A DNA stretch of 64,000 bases from an uncultured Aequorivita sp. Lineage in GTDB: Bacteria; Bacteroidota; Bacteroidia; Flavobacteriales; Flavobacteriaceae. The notes beneath the pieces were generated by a model. That model saw only the letters and a program-made list of their open reading frames with translations. It was not told the origin of the DNA and did no database searches. The stretch lies in NCBI GenBank assembly GCA_937125455.1, contig CAKZLK010000043.1, forward strand, positions 248,001 to 312,000, written 5' to 3'. The position numbers and the translations under genes were made by a program. Position 1 is the first letter of the stretch; every line of letters begins with the position of its first letter. Shown piece after piece: positions 17,434 through 24,949 of the stretch.

Positions 17434-18504
17434 ATGTCTGCTGACTTCTTAAAAGGCCGTGGCGCTCAGAAAAATGTAAATAACCGTTTCTTCGAAAATA
17501 GTCACGAAGTATTAGATGAATACCTTAATTTCTGTGAAGTGGAAGGTGAAGAAGCAGATAAGAACAAAACAAATTACATTGAAGTTTTTCCGAAGACATT
17601 TGTAAATAAAGTTGAAAGCCCCGATGTTGGTATGGGATTTTCTGCAAACCCCTATCAAGGCTGCGAGCACGGCTGTGTGTATTGTTATGCACGGAACAGT
17701 CACGAGTATTGGGGTTATGGTGCTGGGCTGGATTTTGAACGAAATATTCTATTCAAAAGAAATGCGCCACAACTTTTAGAGGAAAAAATTAGTTCCAAAA
17801 ACTGGCAGGGAAACACCATCGTTTTTTCAGGAAATACGGATTGCTACCAACCTCTGGAACGCAAGCTGGAAATCACCCGAAAATGCTTGGAGGTAATGCT
17901 AAAGTGGAAACACCCCACGGGAATAATTACCAAAAATTCATTAATCCTTCGCGATCTTGATATTTTGAAAGAAATGGCAAAACTGAATATAATTTCAGTA
18001 AACATTTCGATCACTTCGCTTTCAGAAGATACGCGAAGACTTTTGGAGCCCCGAACCGCGAGCATCAAACAACGCCTAAAAACAGTGGAAATACTTTCGG
18101 AACATGGTATTCCAGTTCGTGTGATGATGGCTCCAATTATTCCTTCATTGAACAGTCATGAAATTCTGCCTTTGGTAAAAAAGGTTGCAGAACTTGGGGC
18201 AATAGATGTTGGCTACACCATTGTAAGATTGAATGGTCAGATTGCTGAAATTTTTAAGGATTGGGCACACAAAACCATTCCAGATAAAGCCGAACGAATT
18301 CTAAACCAGATAGCCGAGTGTCACGGCGGAAACCTCAACGACAGCAATTGGGGAAGACGAATGAAGGGTGAAGGAACAATTAGTGAACAAGTGAAAAACA
18401 CGATGGCAATTGCCAAGAAAAGATATTTAAAGGATAGACAAAGCGAACCTTTGGATACTTCGCATTTTATAAAGCTTAAGAATCCGCAGATGAAGTTGTT
18501 TTAA
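17434..18504 (+). CDS. PA0069-family radical SAM protein
   Basis: 356-residue radical SAM protein of the spore-photolyase-like PA0069 group. The [4Fe-4S] cluster motif CEHGCVYC has Cys77, Cys81 and Cys84, inside NPYQGCEHGCVYCYARNSHEYWGYGAG. Downstream FSGNTDCYQPLERK and ITRKCLEV are typical. The ATG at 17434 is preferred: a TTG ten codons upstream would place the start within the terminator stem of the preceding gene. The biochemical role of this family is not established; a DNA-lesion or nucleic-acid substrate is only suggested by homology. It converges with the HD hydrolase gene, with 2 bp between the stops. Confidence 0.9.
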   Translation: MSADFLKGRGAQKNVNNRFFENSHEVLDEYLNFCEVEGEEADKNKTNYIEVFPKTFVNKVESPDVGMGFSANPYQGCEHGCVYCYARNSHEYWGYGAGLDFERNILFKRNAPQLLEEKISSKNWQGNTIVFSGNTDCYQPLERKLEITRKCLEVMLKWKHPTGIITKNSLILRDLDILKEMAKLNIISVNISITSLSEDTRRLLEPRTASIKQRLKTVEILSEHGIPVRVMMAPIIPSLNSHEILPLVKKVAELGAIDVGYTIVRLNGQIAEIFKDWAHKTIPDKAERILNQIAECHGGNLNDSNWGRRMKGEGTISEQVKNTMAIAKKRYLKDRQSEPLDTSHFIKLKNPQMKLF

Positions 18505-18506
18505 AG

Positions 18507-19169
18507 TCACTTCGCTCCTTTCCATTCCGAATAAAACTGTTTTAGAAATACTTCCATAAATTGATGCCTTTCTTCAGCAATTTTTCGTCCAGTTTTCGTG
18601 TTCATTTTATCTTTTAACAACAAAAGTTTTTCATAAAAATGATTGATTGTTGGCGCATCCGAAGCCTTGTATTCCGAAGGGGTCATATTCAAATTAGGTT
18701 TTATTTTGGGATCGTATAGTTTTCGGTTTTTGAAACCTCCGTAGTTGAAAGTACGTGCAATTCCCATCGCTCCGAGAGCATCAAGCCTATCAGCATCCTG
18801 CACAACATCTAATTCATTAGACCGAAATTCCTGCGATTTGTTTCCACCTTTGAAAGAAATATTTTCAATGATTTTTACAACGTGGTCAATTATTTCTTCT
18901 GAAAAGTTTTGTGATTTTAGAAATTGACGTGCCAATTTTGGCCCAACGGTTTCATCGCCATTGTGGAATTTTGAATCGGCTATGTCGTGAAGTAATGCGC
19001 CAAGGGCAACAACAGTTTTATCAACGTCTTCACTTTCGGAAATAAGTAGCGCATTTTTATAAACCCGTTCAATATGAAACCAATCATGGCCACCTTCGGC
19101 ATCCTTCAACTCATTTTTAACGAAATTGATTGTATTTTGAATTATTTCTTCGGAAGAAAATGAAGCCAT
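18507..19169 (-). CDS. HD-domain phosphohydrolase
   Basis: 220-residue metal-dependent hydrolase of the YedJ/YpgQ-like HD group. Metal ligands appear as H28-D29 (GHDWFHIERV), H66-D67 within ALLHDIADSKF and the late D in VVQDADRLDALG. Such cytosolic enzymes hydrolyse nucleotides or related phosphates; the exact substrate is unknown. Its start overlaps the stop of plsC upstream by one base (TAATG), so the two genes form an operon. Confidence 0.87.
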   Translation of the reverse strand: MASFSSEEIIQNTINFVKNELKDAEGGHDWFHIERVYKNALLISESEDVDKTVVALGALLHDIADSKFHNGDETVGPKLARQFLKSQNFSEEIIDHVVKIIENISFKGGNKSQEFRSNELDVVQDADRLDALGAMGIARTFNYGGFKNRKLYDPKIKPNLNMTPSEYKASDAPTINHFYEKLLLLKDKMNTKTGRKIAEERHQFMEVFLKQFYSEWKGAK

Positions 19170-19912
19170 TATTTGTGGATTTTTGAAGTGATTGTTTCCT
19201 CCACTTTATCTATTAGCATTTCAACATCGTAATCCTCGATTTTGATTGCGGGATGTGCCACCATTTCAAGCCGAACGCCCATTTGTATCGGGAACATTCC
19301 CCAACGTTGCAATTTCCAGCTGTTGTTGATGGTAACTGGAACTACATATCCATCAGGTATTTTTTTGAAAAGCGCCTGAAGTCCGGTTCTTCGAAAAGGT
19401 TTTGGAATGCCCGTCTTGCTGCGCGTTCCTTCTGGAAAAATAACACCACTTCTGTTAAACTTCTGAAGATATTTTGCAAACTTCACCATTTCAACAATGG
19501 CTTGTCGTGGATTTTTTCGGTCAATTAAAATATGACCTCCGTGCCTCAAGTTATATGAAACAGAAGGAATTCCTTTTCCTAATTCTACTTTGGAAATGAA
19601 TTTGGGATGATATTTCCGTAAATACCAACTTAAAGGAGAAATATCCCACATACTTTGATGGTTGGAAACAATTATTATCGGCACATTGCTGGGAATGCTC
19701 GCGTTTATATCAACGTGAAAAGTTGTTCCCAAAACGTTTAAACACCGCAATAAAGTCCAATTAAAATAATCAACACTTTTTTTATGTGCGGTGTAGCCAA
19801 ACCAGTTAAAACAAACCCACTGAACAGGATGAAAAAACAAGATTGTAATACCAAAGAGAAGGTAAAACAAAACTGAAAAAGGATAGCTAATAATTTTTGA
19901 TAGTGATTTCAT
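19169..19912 (-). CDS. plsC: 1-acyl-sn-glycerol-3-phosphate acyltransferase (PlsC-like)
   Basis: Membrane-associated acyltransferase that makes phosphatidic acid from lysophosphatidate. Family blocks are visible: NHQSMWD (the HX4D motif in its NHQSMWDI form), the FISKVELGKGIPSV stretch, and FPEGTRSKTG. Two hydrophobic segments at the N-terminus anchor it. The ATG at 19912 gives MKSLSKIISYP, 247 residues; the longer frame begins at a TTG three codons upstream. It precedes the HD hydrolase gene with a one-base overlap. Confidence 0.9.
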   Translation of the reverse strand: MKSLSKIISYPFSVLFYLLFGITILFFHPVQWVCFNWFGYTAHKKSVDYFNWTLLRCLNVLGTTFHVDINASIPSNVPIIIVSNHQSMWDISPLSWYLRKYHPKFISKVELGKGIPSVSYNLRHGGHILIDRKNPRQAIVEMVKFAKYLQKFNRSGVIFPEGTRSKTGIPKPFRRTGLQALFKKIPDGYVVPVTINNSWKLQRWGMFPIQMGVRLEMVAHPAIKIEDYDVEMLIDKVEETITSKIHK

Positions 19913-19924
19913 TCGGTTCAAAAA

Positions 19925-19955
19925 TAAGAAAACCGCCTTAAAAAAGACGGTTTTA
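19925..19955 (-). terminator. Terminator between the 73-residue gene and plsC
   Basis: On the minus strand the stem AAAACCG ... CGGTTTT with an inner CTT/AAG pair is followed by TTTTCTTATTTTT, so transcripts of the 73-residue membrane protein gene would end before plsC. Confidence 0.65.
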
Positions 19956-19981
19956 CTTTTTACTTGTTTAAGTTTTCAAAA

Positions 19982-20203
19982 TCAACGTTTTGATTTTGAT
20001 TTATTCTTTAATGTATTGCGATCTATGTATATGTAGTTGTAAACACAAAGGCCAACAATCAATAACCAAAAGGCTCTGTATAACCAATCATTTATTTCTT
20101 TTCCAAATAAATGGGAAACTTTTGGGTCTTGATAGATATTAAAAATAAGAGCACCTAGTGCCAAAATGCCGATAACAACAGTAAATGGTTTCGTCATTTT
20201 CAT
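19982..20203 (-). CDS. Small two-helix membrane protein
   Basis: 73 residues with two hydrophobic segments (FTVVIGILALGALIFNIY and AFWLLIVGLCVYNYIYI) and a basic C-terminus (LKNKSKSKR). Topology with both ends in the cytoplasm is likely from charge. No family is recognised. It lies 19 bp after the bacilliredoxin gene on the same strand and may be co-transcribed with it; a terminator follows. Confidence 0.6.
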   Translation of the reverse strand: MKMTKPFTVVIGILALGALIFNIYQDPKVSHLFGKEINDWLYRAFWLLIVGLCVYNYIYIDRNTLKNKSKSKR

Positions 20204-20222
20204 AACGCTACAATTTTAATAA

Positions 20223-20633
20223 TTAACAGTATTCATTATATGCGCCTTTCAAATTCTCGGCAATCATTTGTGCAGGGCGGCCTTCAATATGGTGACGTTC
20301 CAGCATATGAACCAATTCGCCATTTTTGAACAATGCCATAGAAGGTGAACTTGGCGGAAATGGAACCATGTTAGCTCGAGCAGTATCTACAGCTTCGCGG
20401 TCAACACCTGCAAAAACAGTTACTAAATGATCTGGCTTTTTACTGTTATCAAGGGACATTGCTGCACCAGGACGTGCGTTGGCGGCAGCACAACCACAAA
20501 CAGAATTTACAACGACTAAAGTTGTTCCTTCTTTTTTTAATGCTTCTTCAACATCATTAGCTGTATATAGTTCGGAAAAACCTACTCTGGTAAGGTCTTC
20601 ACGCATTGGTTTTACTAGTTCGGGTGGGTACAT
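20223..20633 (-). CDS. brxA: BrxA/BrxB-family bacilliredoxin
   Basis: 136-residue thioredoxin-fold protein of the YphP/YqiW group. The active site is Cys46-Gly-Cys48 in NSVCGCAAANARP, the family signature. In Bacillus these proteins remove bacillithiol from oxidised protein thiols; in flavobacteria the partner thiol is less certain, although bacillithiol synthesis occurs in some. The N-terminal MYPPELVKPMREDLTRVGF is also typical, supporting the start. Length normal. Confidence 0.9.
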   Translation of the reverse strand: MYPPELVKPMREDLTRVGFSELYTANDVEEALKKEGTTLVVVNSVCGCAAANARPGAAMSLDNSKKPDHLVTVFAGVDREAVDTARANMVPFPPSSPSMALFKNGELVHMLERHHIEGRPAQMIAENLKGAYNEYC

Positions 20634-20776
20634 AAATATTTATTTTAATTATTATAAAAATGTGGCTGTAAAGATACGAATTTTGATTTTTAGAAAGTTC
20701 CAAATACACTGCTCCAAATTTTAAAGAAATCATAAAATTCAAAACACAAGTGCTTGTACATGTTTGGTATTTGTTA

Positions 20777-20809
20777 TTTGAAATTAGTTTTTTTAATTGA
20801 GTACCTTTG
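20777..20809 (+). promoter_or_regulatory. Canonical Bacteroidota promoter of the TerB/DnaJ gene
   Basis: TTTG (20777-20780), a 21-bp spacer and TACCTTTG (20802-20809) fit the -33/-7 consensus; the start codon is 30 bp downstream. Confidence 0.6.
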
Positions 20810-20839
20810 TCGGCTTAGAAAAAGAAAAATTACATTGGT

Positions 20840-21571
20840 ATGCTTCGTTGGTTATTAGCCGTTCTTGGATATGCACTTTATAGGATTCCTGGTGCTTTTA
20901 TTGGTTTTTTAATAGGAAGTCTTATCGATAATTTTAATACAAAAGGTAAAACTTTTCAAACTTCATTTGGCACGGCCCAGCAAGAAGTTACTCCCGCAGA
21001 TTTTGAACTGAATTTATTATCCTTAGCCTCATTGGTTATAAAAGCAGACGGTCATGTTAGCCAAACCGAACTGGATTATGTACGCCAATATTTTGTGCAA
21101 GCTTATGGAAGGGAGCGAGCCAACGCAACCTTTAAGGTTTTTAATGAAGTAATAAAGAAGCGTGAAATTTCAGCACAGAACATTTGCAGTCTTTTGCAGC
21201 AAAGAACTCGCTACGAAAGCCGCTTGCAAATTCTTCATTTTCTGTTCAGTATTGCGAATGCAGATGGTAGCGTTTCAACTTCCGAAGTAAATGAAATTAA
21301 TAGGATTGCAGGATTTTTGGGAGTGTTTGCGCGTGATTTTGAAAGTATAAAAGCAATGTTTTTCAAAAATCCGGACAGTGCCTATAAAATTTTAGAAATT
21401 GAAAGAACAGCAACCGTTTCTGAAATAAAATCTGCTTACCGAACGATGGTAAAAAAATACCATCCCGATAAACTACAGCATATGGACGAAGCCCATCAAA
21501 AAGGTGGCGAGGAAAAGTTCAAAAAAGTGCAGGAAGCTTATGAACAGCTTCAAAAGGAGCGCGGGTTTTAG
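20840..21571 (+). CDS. TerB-DnaJ domain protein (DjlA-like)
   Basis: 243-residue membrane-associated co-chaperone. An N-terminal hydrophobic stretch (LLAVLGYALYRIPGAFIGFLIGSLI) with glycine pattern is followed by a TerB-like helical domain (residues 50-165; SLASLVIKADGHVSQTELDYV) and a C-terminal J domain with the HPD tripeptide in KKYHPDKLQHM. The order matches DjlA of proteobacteria, which stimulates DnaK at the membrane. It has its own consensus promoter and no obvious operon partner. Confidence 0.88.
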   Translation: MLRWLLAVLGYALYRIPGAFIGFLIGSLIDNFNTKGKTFQTSFGTAQQEVTPADFELNLLSLASLVIKADGHVSQTELDYVRQYFVQAYGRERANATFKVFNEVIKKREISAQNICSLLQQRTRYESRLQILHFLFSIANADGSVSTSEVNEINRIAGFLGVFARDFESIKAMFFKNPDSAYKILEIERTATVSEIKSAYRTMVKKYHPDKLQHMDEAHQKGGEEKFKKVQEAYEQLQKERGF

Positions 21572-21648
21572 CTTTCACCAATAATTACTTCTTTTCTAAG
21601 GGTTTAAAATTCAGACATTCAGTTGATAAAGTATCACATCAATTTCTA

Positions 21649-21668
21649 TTTTTAGATTAGACTAAAAA
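21649..21668. promoter_or_regulatory. DtxR-type operator before mntR
   Basis: TTTTTAGATTAGACTAAAAA has 7-bp inverted arms (TTTTTAG/CTAAAAA) around a 6-bp centre and resembles the DtxR/IdeR box TTAGGTTAG-CTAACC. It lies 30 bp upstream of the -7 element of the regulator gene, suggesting autoregulation. Confidence 0.6.
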
Positions 21669-21697
21669 TTATATCTGCATAAATAGAAAAATATATT

Positions 21698-21705
21698 TAC
21701 TTTTG
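21698..21705 (+). promoter_or_regulatory. -7 element of mntR, possible leaderless start
   Basis: TACTTTTG fits TAnnTTTG; the ATG of the regulator gene is only 5 bp beyond it, so transcription would start at or next to the start codon. No -33 TTTG is visible. Confidence 0.5.
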
Positions 21706-21710
21706 TACCT

Positions 21711-22370
21711 ATGTTTACATTAGCCGAAGAAAATTATCTAAAAGCCATATTTCACTTAGAACACGAATTTCAAGGTGAAGTGAGCACCAACGCAATTGCA
21801 GAGAGTATGGAAACCAAGCCATCATCTGTTACTGACATGATTCAAAAACTCGCAGAAAAAAAATTGCTCACCTATAAGCGTTATAAGGGAGTGCAATTAA
21901 CGGCGGAAGGAAAGAAAGTAGCGGCTAACGTAATTCGAAAACACAGATTATGGGAAGTTTTTTTAGTAGAAAAATTGAGCTTTCATTGGGATCAAGTTCA
22001 CGAAATAGCAGAACAATTAGAGCACATTCAATCTGAAGAGTTAATAATACGTCTAGATAAATTTCTAGGAAGTCCTGAATTTGATCCACACGGTGACCCT
22101 ATTCCAGACAAACACGGTGTTTTAAAACGGACAGAGAAAAAATTGCTTTCAGAAATTGATAAAAACCAAAAAGGAGTTTGTGTAGGCGTAAAAGAATCTA
22201 GCCCAGAATTTCTTCAATATTTAGATAAGAAAAAAATCAGTATCGGCACCAAAATCAGAGTTTTGGGGAAAGAATTTTTTGACGGGTCAATGATAATTCA
22301 AGTTGGGAGTGAGCAATTCTTCATTTCTCATAAAATAGCCGAAAACCTGTATGTTCAAACCCAAGAATAG
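21711..22370 (+). CDS. mntR: Metal-dependent regulator, DtxR/MntR family
   Basis: 219-residue iron- or manganese-sensing repressor. N-terminal winged HTH (LAEENYLKAIFHL, then VSTNAIAESMETKPSSVTDMIQKLAEKKLLTY), a dimerisation/metal domain (GKKVAANVIRKHRLWEVFLVEKLSFHWDQVHEIAEQLEHIQS) with the His/Glu ligands of the family, and a C-terminal FeoA-like SH3 domain (GTKIRVLGKEFFDGSMIIQVG). The start follows a -7 promoter element closely and a DtxR-like box lies upstream. The Nramp gene follows after 2 bp, so it very likely controls Mn2+/Fe2+ import. Confidence 0.9.
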   Translation: MFTLAEENYLKAIFHLEHEFQGEVSTNAIAESMETKPSSVTDMIQKLAEKKLLTYKRYKGVQLTAEGKKVAANVIRKHRLWEVFLVEKLSFHWDQVHEIAEQLEHIQSEELIIRLDKFLGSPEFDPHGDPIPDKHGVLKRTEKKLLSEIDKNQKGVCVGVKESSPEFLQYLDKKKISIGTKIRVLGKEFFDGSMIIQVGSEQFFISHKIAENLYVQTQE

Positions 22371-22372
22371 CA

Positions 22373-24253
22373 ATGGATAGAAGAAGCCACAGATCGCTGG
22401 AAGAAGTACATGGAACCATTGAAACTTCTGGTAAAAAATCAACTTGGAAAAAATTACTCGCCTTTTTGGGGCCAGCATATTTAGTGAGTGTTGGCTATAT
22501 GGACCCAGGAAACTGGGCCACAGATATTGCGGGAGGAAGTCAATTTGGCTATACGTTGATTTGGGTATTGTTGATGAGTAACATTATGGCATTATTACTT
22601 CAAAGCCTTTGTGCGCGTTTGGGGGTTGTTCGCGGAAGAGATTTAGCCCAAGCATCCCGAGAAGCCTACAATCCCTTTGTAAATTTTGTTCTCTATATAT
22701 TAGCTGAAATCGCCATTGTTGCCTGCGATTTAGCTGAAGTTATCGGGATGGCCATTGGTTTAAACCTTCTTTTTGGACTACCTATGGTTTGGGGTGTTAC
22801 AATTACTGCATTGGACACATTTTTGCTGCTTTTCCTTTTGAATAAAGGGATGCGCAAAATGGAAGTATTCATTATCGGCTTAATTTTTATTATTGGAGGT
22901 TCCTTCGTTATTGAAATGTTTTTTGCGAAACCCGATATGGGAGATCTTATGGCGGGCTTCATTCCCTCTCTTCCCAACAGTGCAGCGCTTTATATTGCCA
23001 TTGGTATTATTGGGGCAACTGTTATGCCTCATAATCTTTACCTACATTCTTCCCTCGTACAATCCCGAAAAATAGAAAGGACAAAAAAAGGAATTAAGCA
23101 AGCTTTGAAATTCAATTTTATAGATTCCGCAATTGCGCTAAACTTGGCCTTTTTTGTGAATGCAGCAATTTTAATACTTGCGGCGGCAGTTTTTCATAAA
23201 AACGGAATGTATGAAGTTGCTGAAATACAAGACGCGCACGAATTATTAGCACCTCTTTTAGGTTCAAATTTAGCGCCTATGTTTTTTGCAATCGCCCTTA
23301 TTGCAGCTGGGCAAAGTAGTACGTTAACGGGAACGCTGGCAGGACAAATTGTGATGGAAGGGCATTTAAATTTGCGCATCCAACCGTGGGTTCGCAGATT
23401 AATTACACGGATGCTCGCAATTATTCCTGCTCTTTTCACAGTTATTTATTTCGGAGAAAGCGGCACAGGAAAGCTGCTTGTATTAAGCCAAGTAGTATTA
23501 AGCCTTCAACTTGGTTTTGCGATAATCCCTTTAATTCATTTTGTGAGCAGCAAAAAGATGATGAATGGTTTTCATATAAAATGGCCATTGCGCATCGGCT
23601 CTTGGCTCATAACTATTATAATTGTTGGATTGAATGCAAAACTGGTTTATGATGAAATTACAGGCTGGCTCACAACTTCTGAAAACCCAATCTATATTTG
23701 GACATTGGTAATACCGGCAGCTATTGGAGCAGCAGTGTTACTGATTTATATAACTTTCAAAACCACTGTAAAAGATTTTAAAACAGAAAATAGAAAAATG
23801 GTTCCCCATATCCTTGATGCGAAAGTGGACGAACTGGCCCGACCGCTTTCCTATAAAAAAATTGCTATTCCAGTGGACTTTTCAACTTCTGATGAGAAAA
23901 GCATTTCCGCTGCGCTGCAACTAGGGGGTAAAGATGCCGAATATACACTCATTCATATTGTAGAAACGCCAGGAGCTATGATTTATGGAGATGAGATTGA
24001 CGATTATGAAACCGAAAGTGATGAGGCTTTTTTAAATACCTATAAAGAAAAACTGGAAGAAAAAGGTTTCAAGGTTTCTGTTAAATTAGGATTTGGCTCT
24101 CCAAAAAAGCACATTCCAAAAATTGTAAATGCAACCGAATTTGATTTGCTGGTTTTAGGCGGTCATGGGCACAGCGGATTTAAAGATTTACTTTTCGGAA
24201 CCACTGTTGACAGTGTTCGGCATAAAGTAAAAATTCCCGTTTTCATCGTTTAA
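22373..24253 (+). CDS. mntH: Nramp divalent metal transporter fused to a UspA domain
   Basis: 626-residue fusion. Residues about 25-445 are an Nramp H+/Mn2+(Fe2+) symporter with eleven membrane segments: TM1 metal-binding motif DPGNWATD, the family LPHNLYLHSS equivalent VMPHNLYLHSSLVQSR, and GQSSTLTGTLAGQIVMEG for the TM6-8 region. Residues about 480-626 are a universal stress protein domain ending in the nucleotide-binding LVLGGHGHSGFKDLLFGTTVDSV. The USP part probably faces the cytosol and may regulate transport through ATP or cyclic-di-AMP-like nucleotides; this is inference. It follows mntR by 2 bp and is expected to be repressed by it. Confidence 0.92.
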   Translation: MDRRSHRSLEEVHGTIETSGKKSTWKKLLAFLGPAYLVSVGYMDPGNWATDIAGGSQFGYTLIWVLLMSNIMALLLQSLCARLGVVRGRDLAQASREAYNPFVNFVLYILAEIAIVACDLAEVIGMAIGLNLLFGLPMVWGVTITALDTFLLLFLLNKGMRKMEVFIIGLIFIIGGSFVIEMFFAKPDMGDLMAGFIPSLPNSAALYIAIGIIGATVMPHNLYLHSSLVQSRKIERTKKGIKQALKFNFIDSAIALNLAFFVNAAILILAAAVFHKNGMYEVAEIQDAHELLAPLLGSNLAPMFFAIALIAAGQSSTLTGTLAGQIVMEGHLNLRIQPWVRRLITRMLAIIPALFTVIYFGESGTGKLLVLSQVVLSLQLGFAIIPLIHFVSSKKMMNGFHIKWPLRIGSWLITIIIVGLNAKLVYDEITGWLTTSENPIYIWTLVIPAAIGAAVLLIYITFKTTVKDFKTENRKMVPHILDAKVDELARPLSYKKIAIPVDFSTSDEKSISAALQLGGKDAEYTLIHIVETPGAMIYGDEIDDYETESDEAFLNTYKEKLEEKGFKVSVKLGFGSPKKHIPKIVNATEFDLLVLGGHGHSGFKDLLFGTTVDSVRHKVKIPVFIV

Positions 24254-24351
24254 AATCATTTTAAGAAAGGTTTTGTATCCAGGATTTTTAATTTGCTGAC
24301 TTCTTTTGGCACTATTTTTTAATGTATCTTTAAAATTGAAAAATCAATATT

Positions 24352-24768
24352 ATGAAAAATTCCATTTTAGCAGTCTTAATCCTTTTTTCATCTTTCGCTT
24401 TTGGGCAAGAGGATTCAGCGGAAACCCCAAAAATTGCCGTGAAAGTCCCGAAAGGCGAAACAGTAGTTTTAAAAGGTGTTTCCATAAAATTCATGGAAGT
24501 TATTGAAGATTCTCGCTGCCCAACTGGAGTGAATTGTATCTGGGCTGGTCGTGCGAAAGTAAAAGTTTCTGTAACTTCAAACGGAAAAACCGAAGAAAAA
24601 ATCTTGACTTTTGGAGAAACAAAACCCGGCGAAGAAAAAAACACAAACTTATATAGCTCTACCAGTTTTGCCATCAATGGACTAACACTTAAGCCTTATC
24701 CAACTTCAGAAAGTACAGGAGAAGAAAAAGGATATGTTTTGTTGGTTTGTGAAGAAAAAAATAATTGA
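24352..24768 (+). CDS. Exported protein with RCP..C motif
   Basis: 138 residues. A Sec signal peptide (SILAVLILFSSFAFGQ) is followed by a small beta-rich domain. The segment EDSRCPTGVNCIWAGRAKV is a conserved signature of a family of secreted bacterial proteins of unknown function; its two cysteines may form a disulfide. The C-terminus has another cysteine (LLVCEEK). It sits between the Nramp fusion and the convergent FeoB partner gene, so a role in metal handling is possible but only positional. Confidence 0.7.
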   Translation: MKNSILAVLILFSSFAFGQEDSAETPKIAVKVPKGETVVLKGVSIKFMEVIEDSRCPTGVNCIWAGRAKVKVSVTSNGKTEEKILTFGETKPGEEKNTNLYSSTSFAINGLTLKPYPTSESTGEEKGYVLLVCEEKNN

Positions 24769-24769
24769 T

Positions 24770-24928
24770 TTAGTGGCAACCACAGTCTTTCTTTCCGCAT
24801 TTAGTCTTTCCGCCATCAAGTGTGCCGCTTGAGTTTTGACGTGCCTCAAAGAGTGGGTTCCACACAAACTTTTTAAGTAAAAAGCCTGTTGCCACTAAAA
24901 ATGTTATTAAGACTAAAATTGTTTGCAT
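24770..24928 (-). CDS. FeoB-associated Cys-rich membrane protein (52 residues)
   Basis: A short frame with one N-terminal membrane helix (TILVLITFLVATGFLL), then KKFVWNPLF and a cysteine-rich tail ending KCGKKDCGCH. This architecture matches the small FeoB-associated Cys-rich proteins found beside feoB in Bacteroidota, which may play the part of FeoC or bind iron. It starts 21 bp after the feoB stop on the same strand and is tail-to-tail with the 138-residue gene, with one base between the stops. Too short for usual length cut-offs, but start, stop and composition support it. Confidence 0.8.
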   Translation of the reverse strand: MQTILVLITFLVATGFLLKKFVWNPLFEARQNSSGTLDGGKTKCGKKDCGCH

Positions 24929-24949
24929 AATACAAAGATACTTAAAAAT

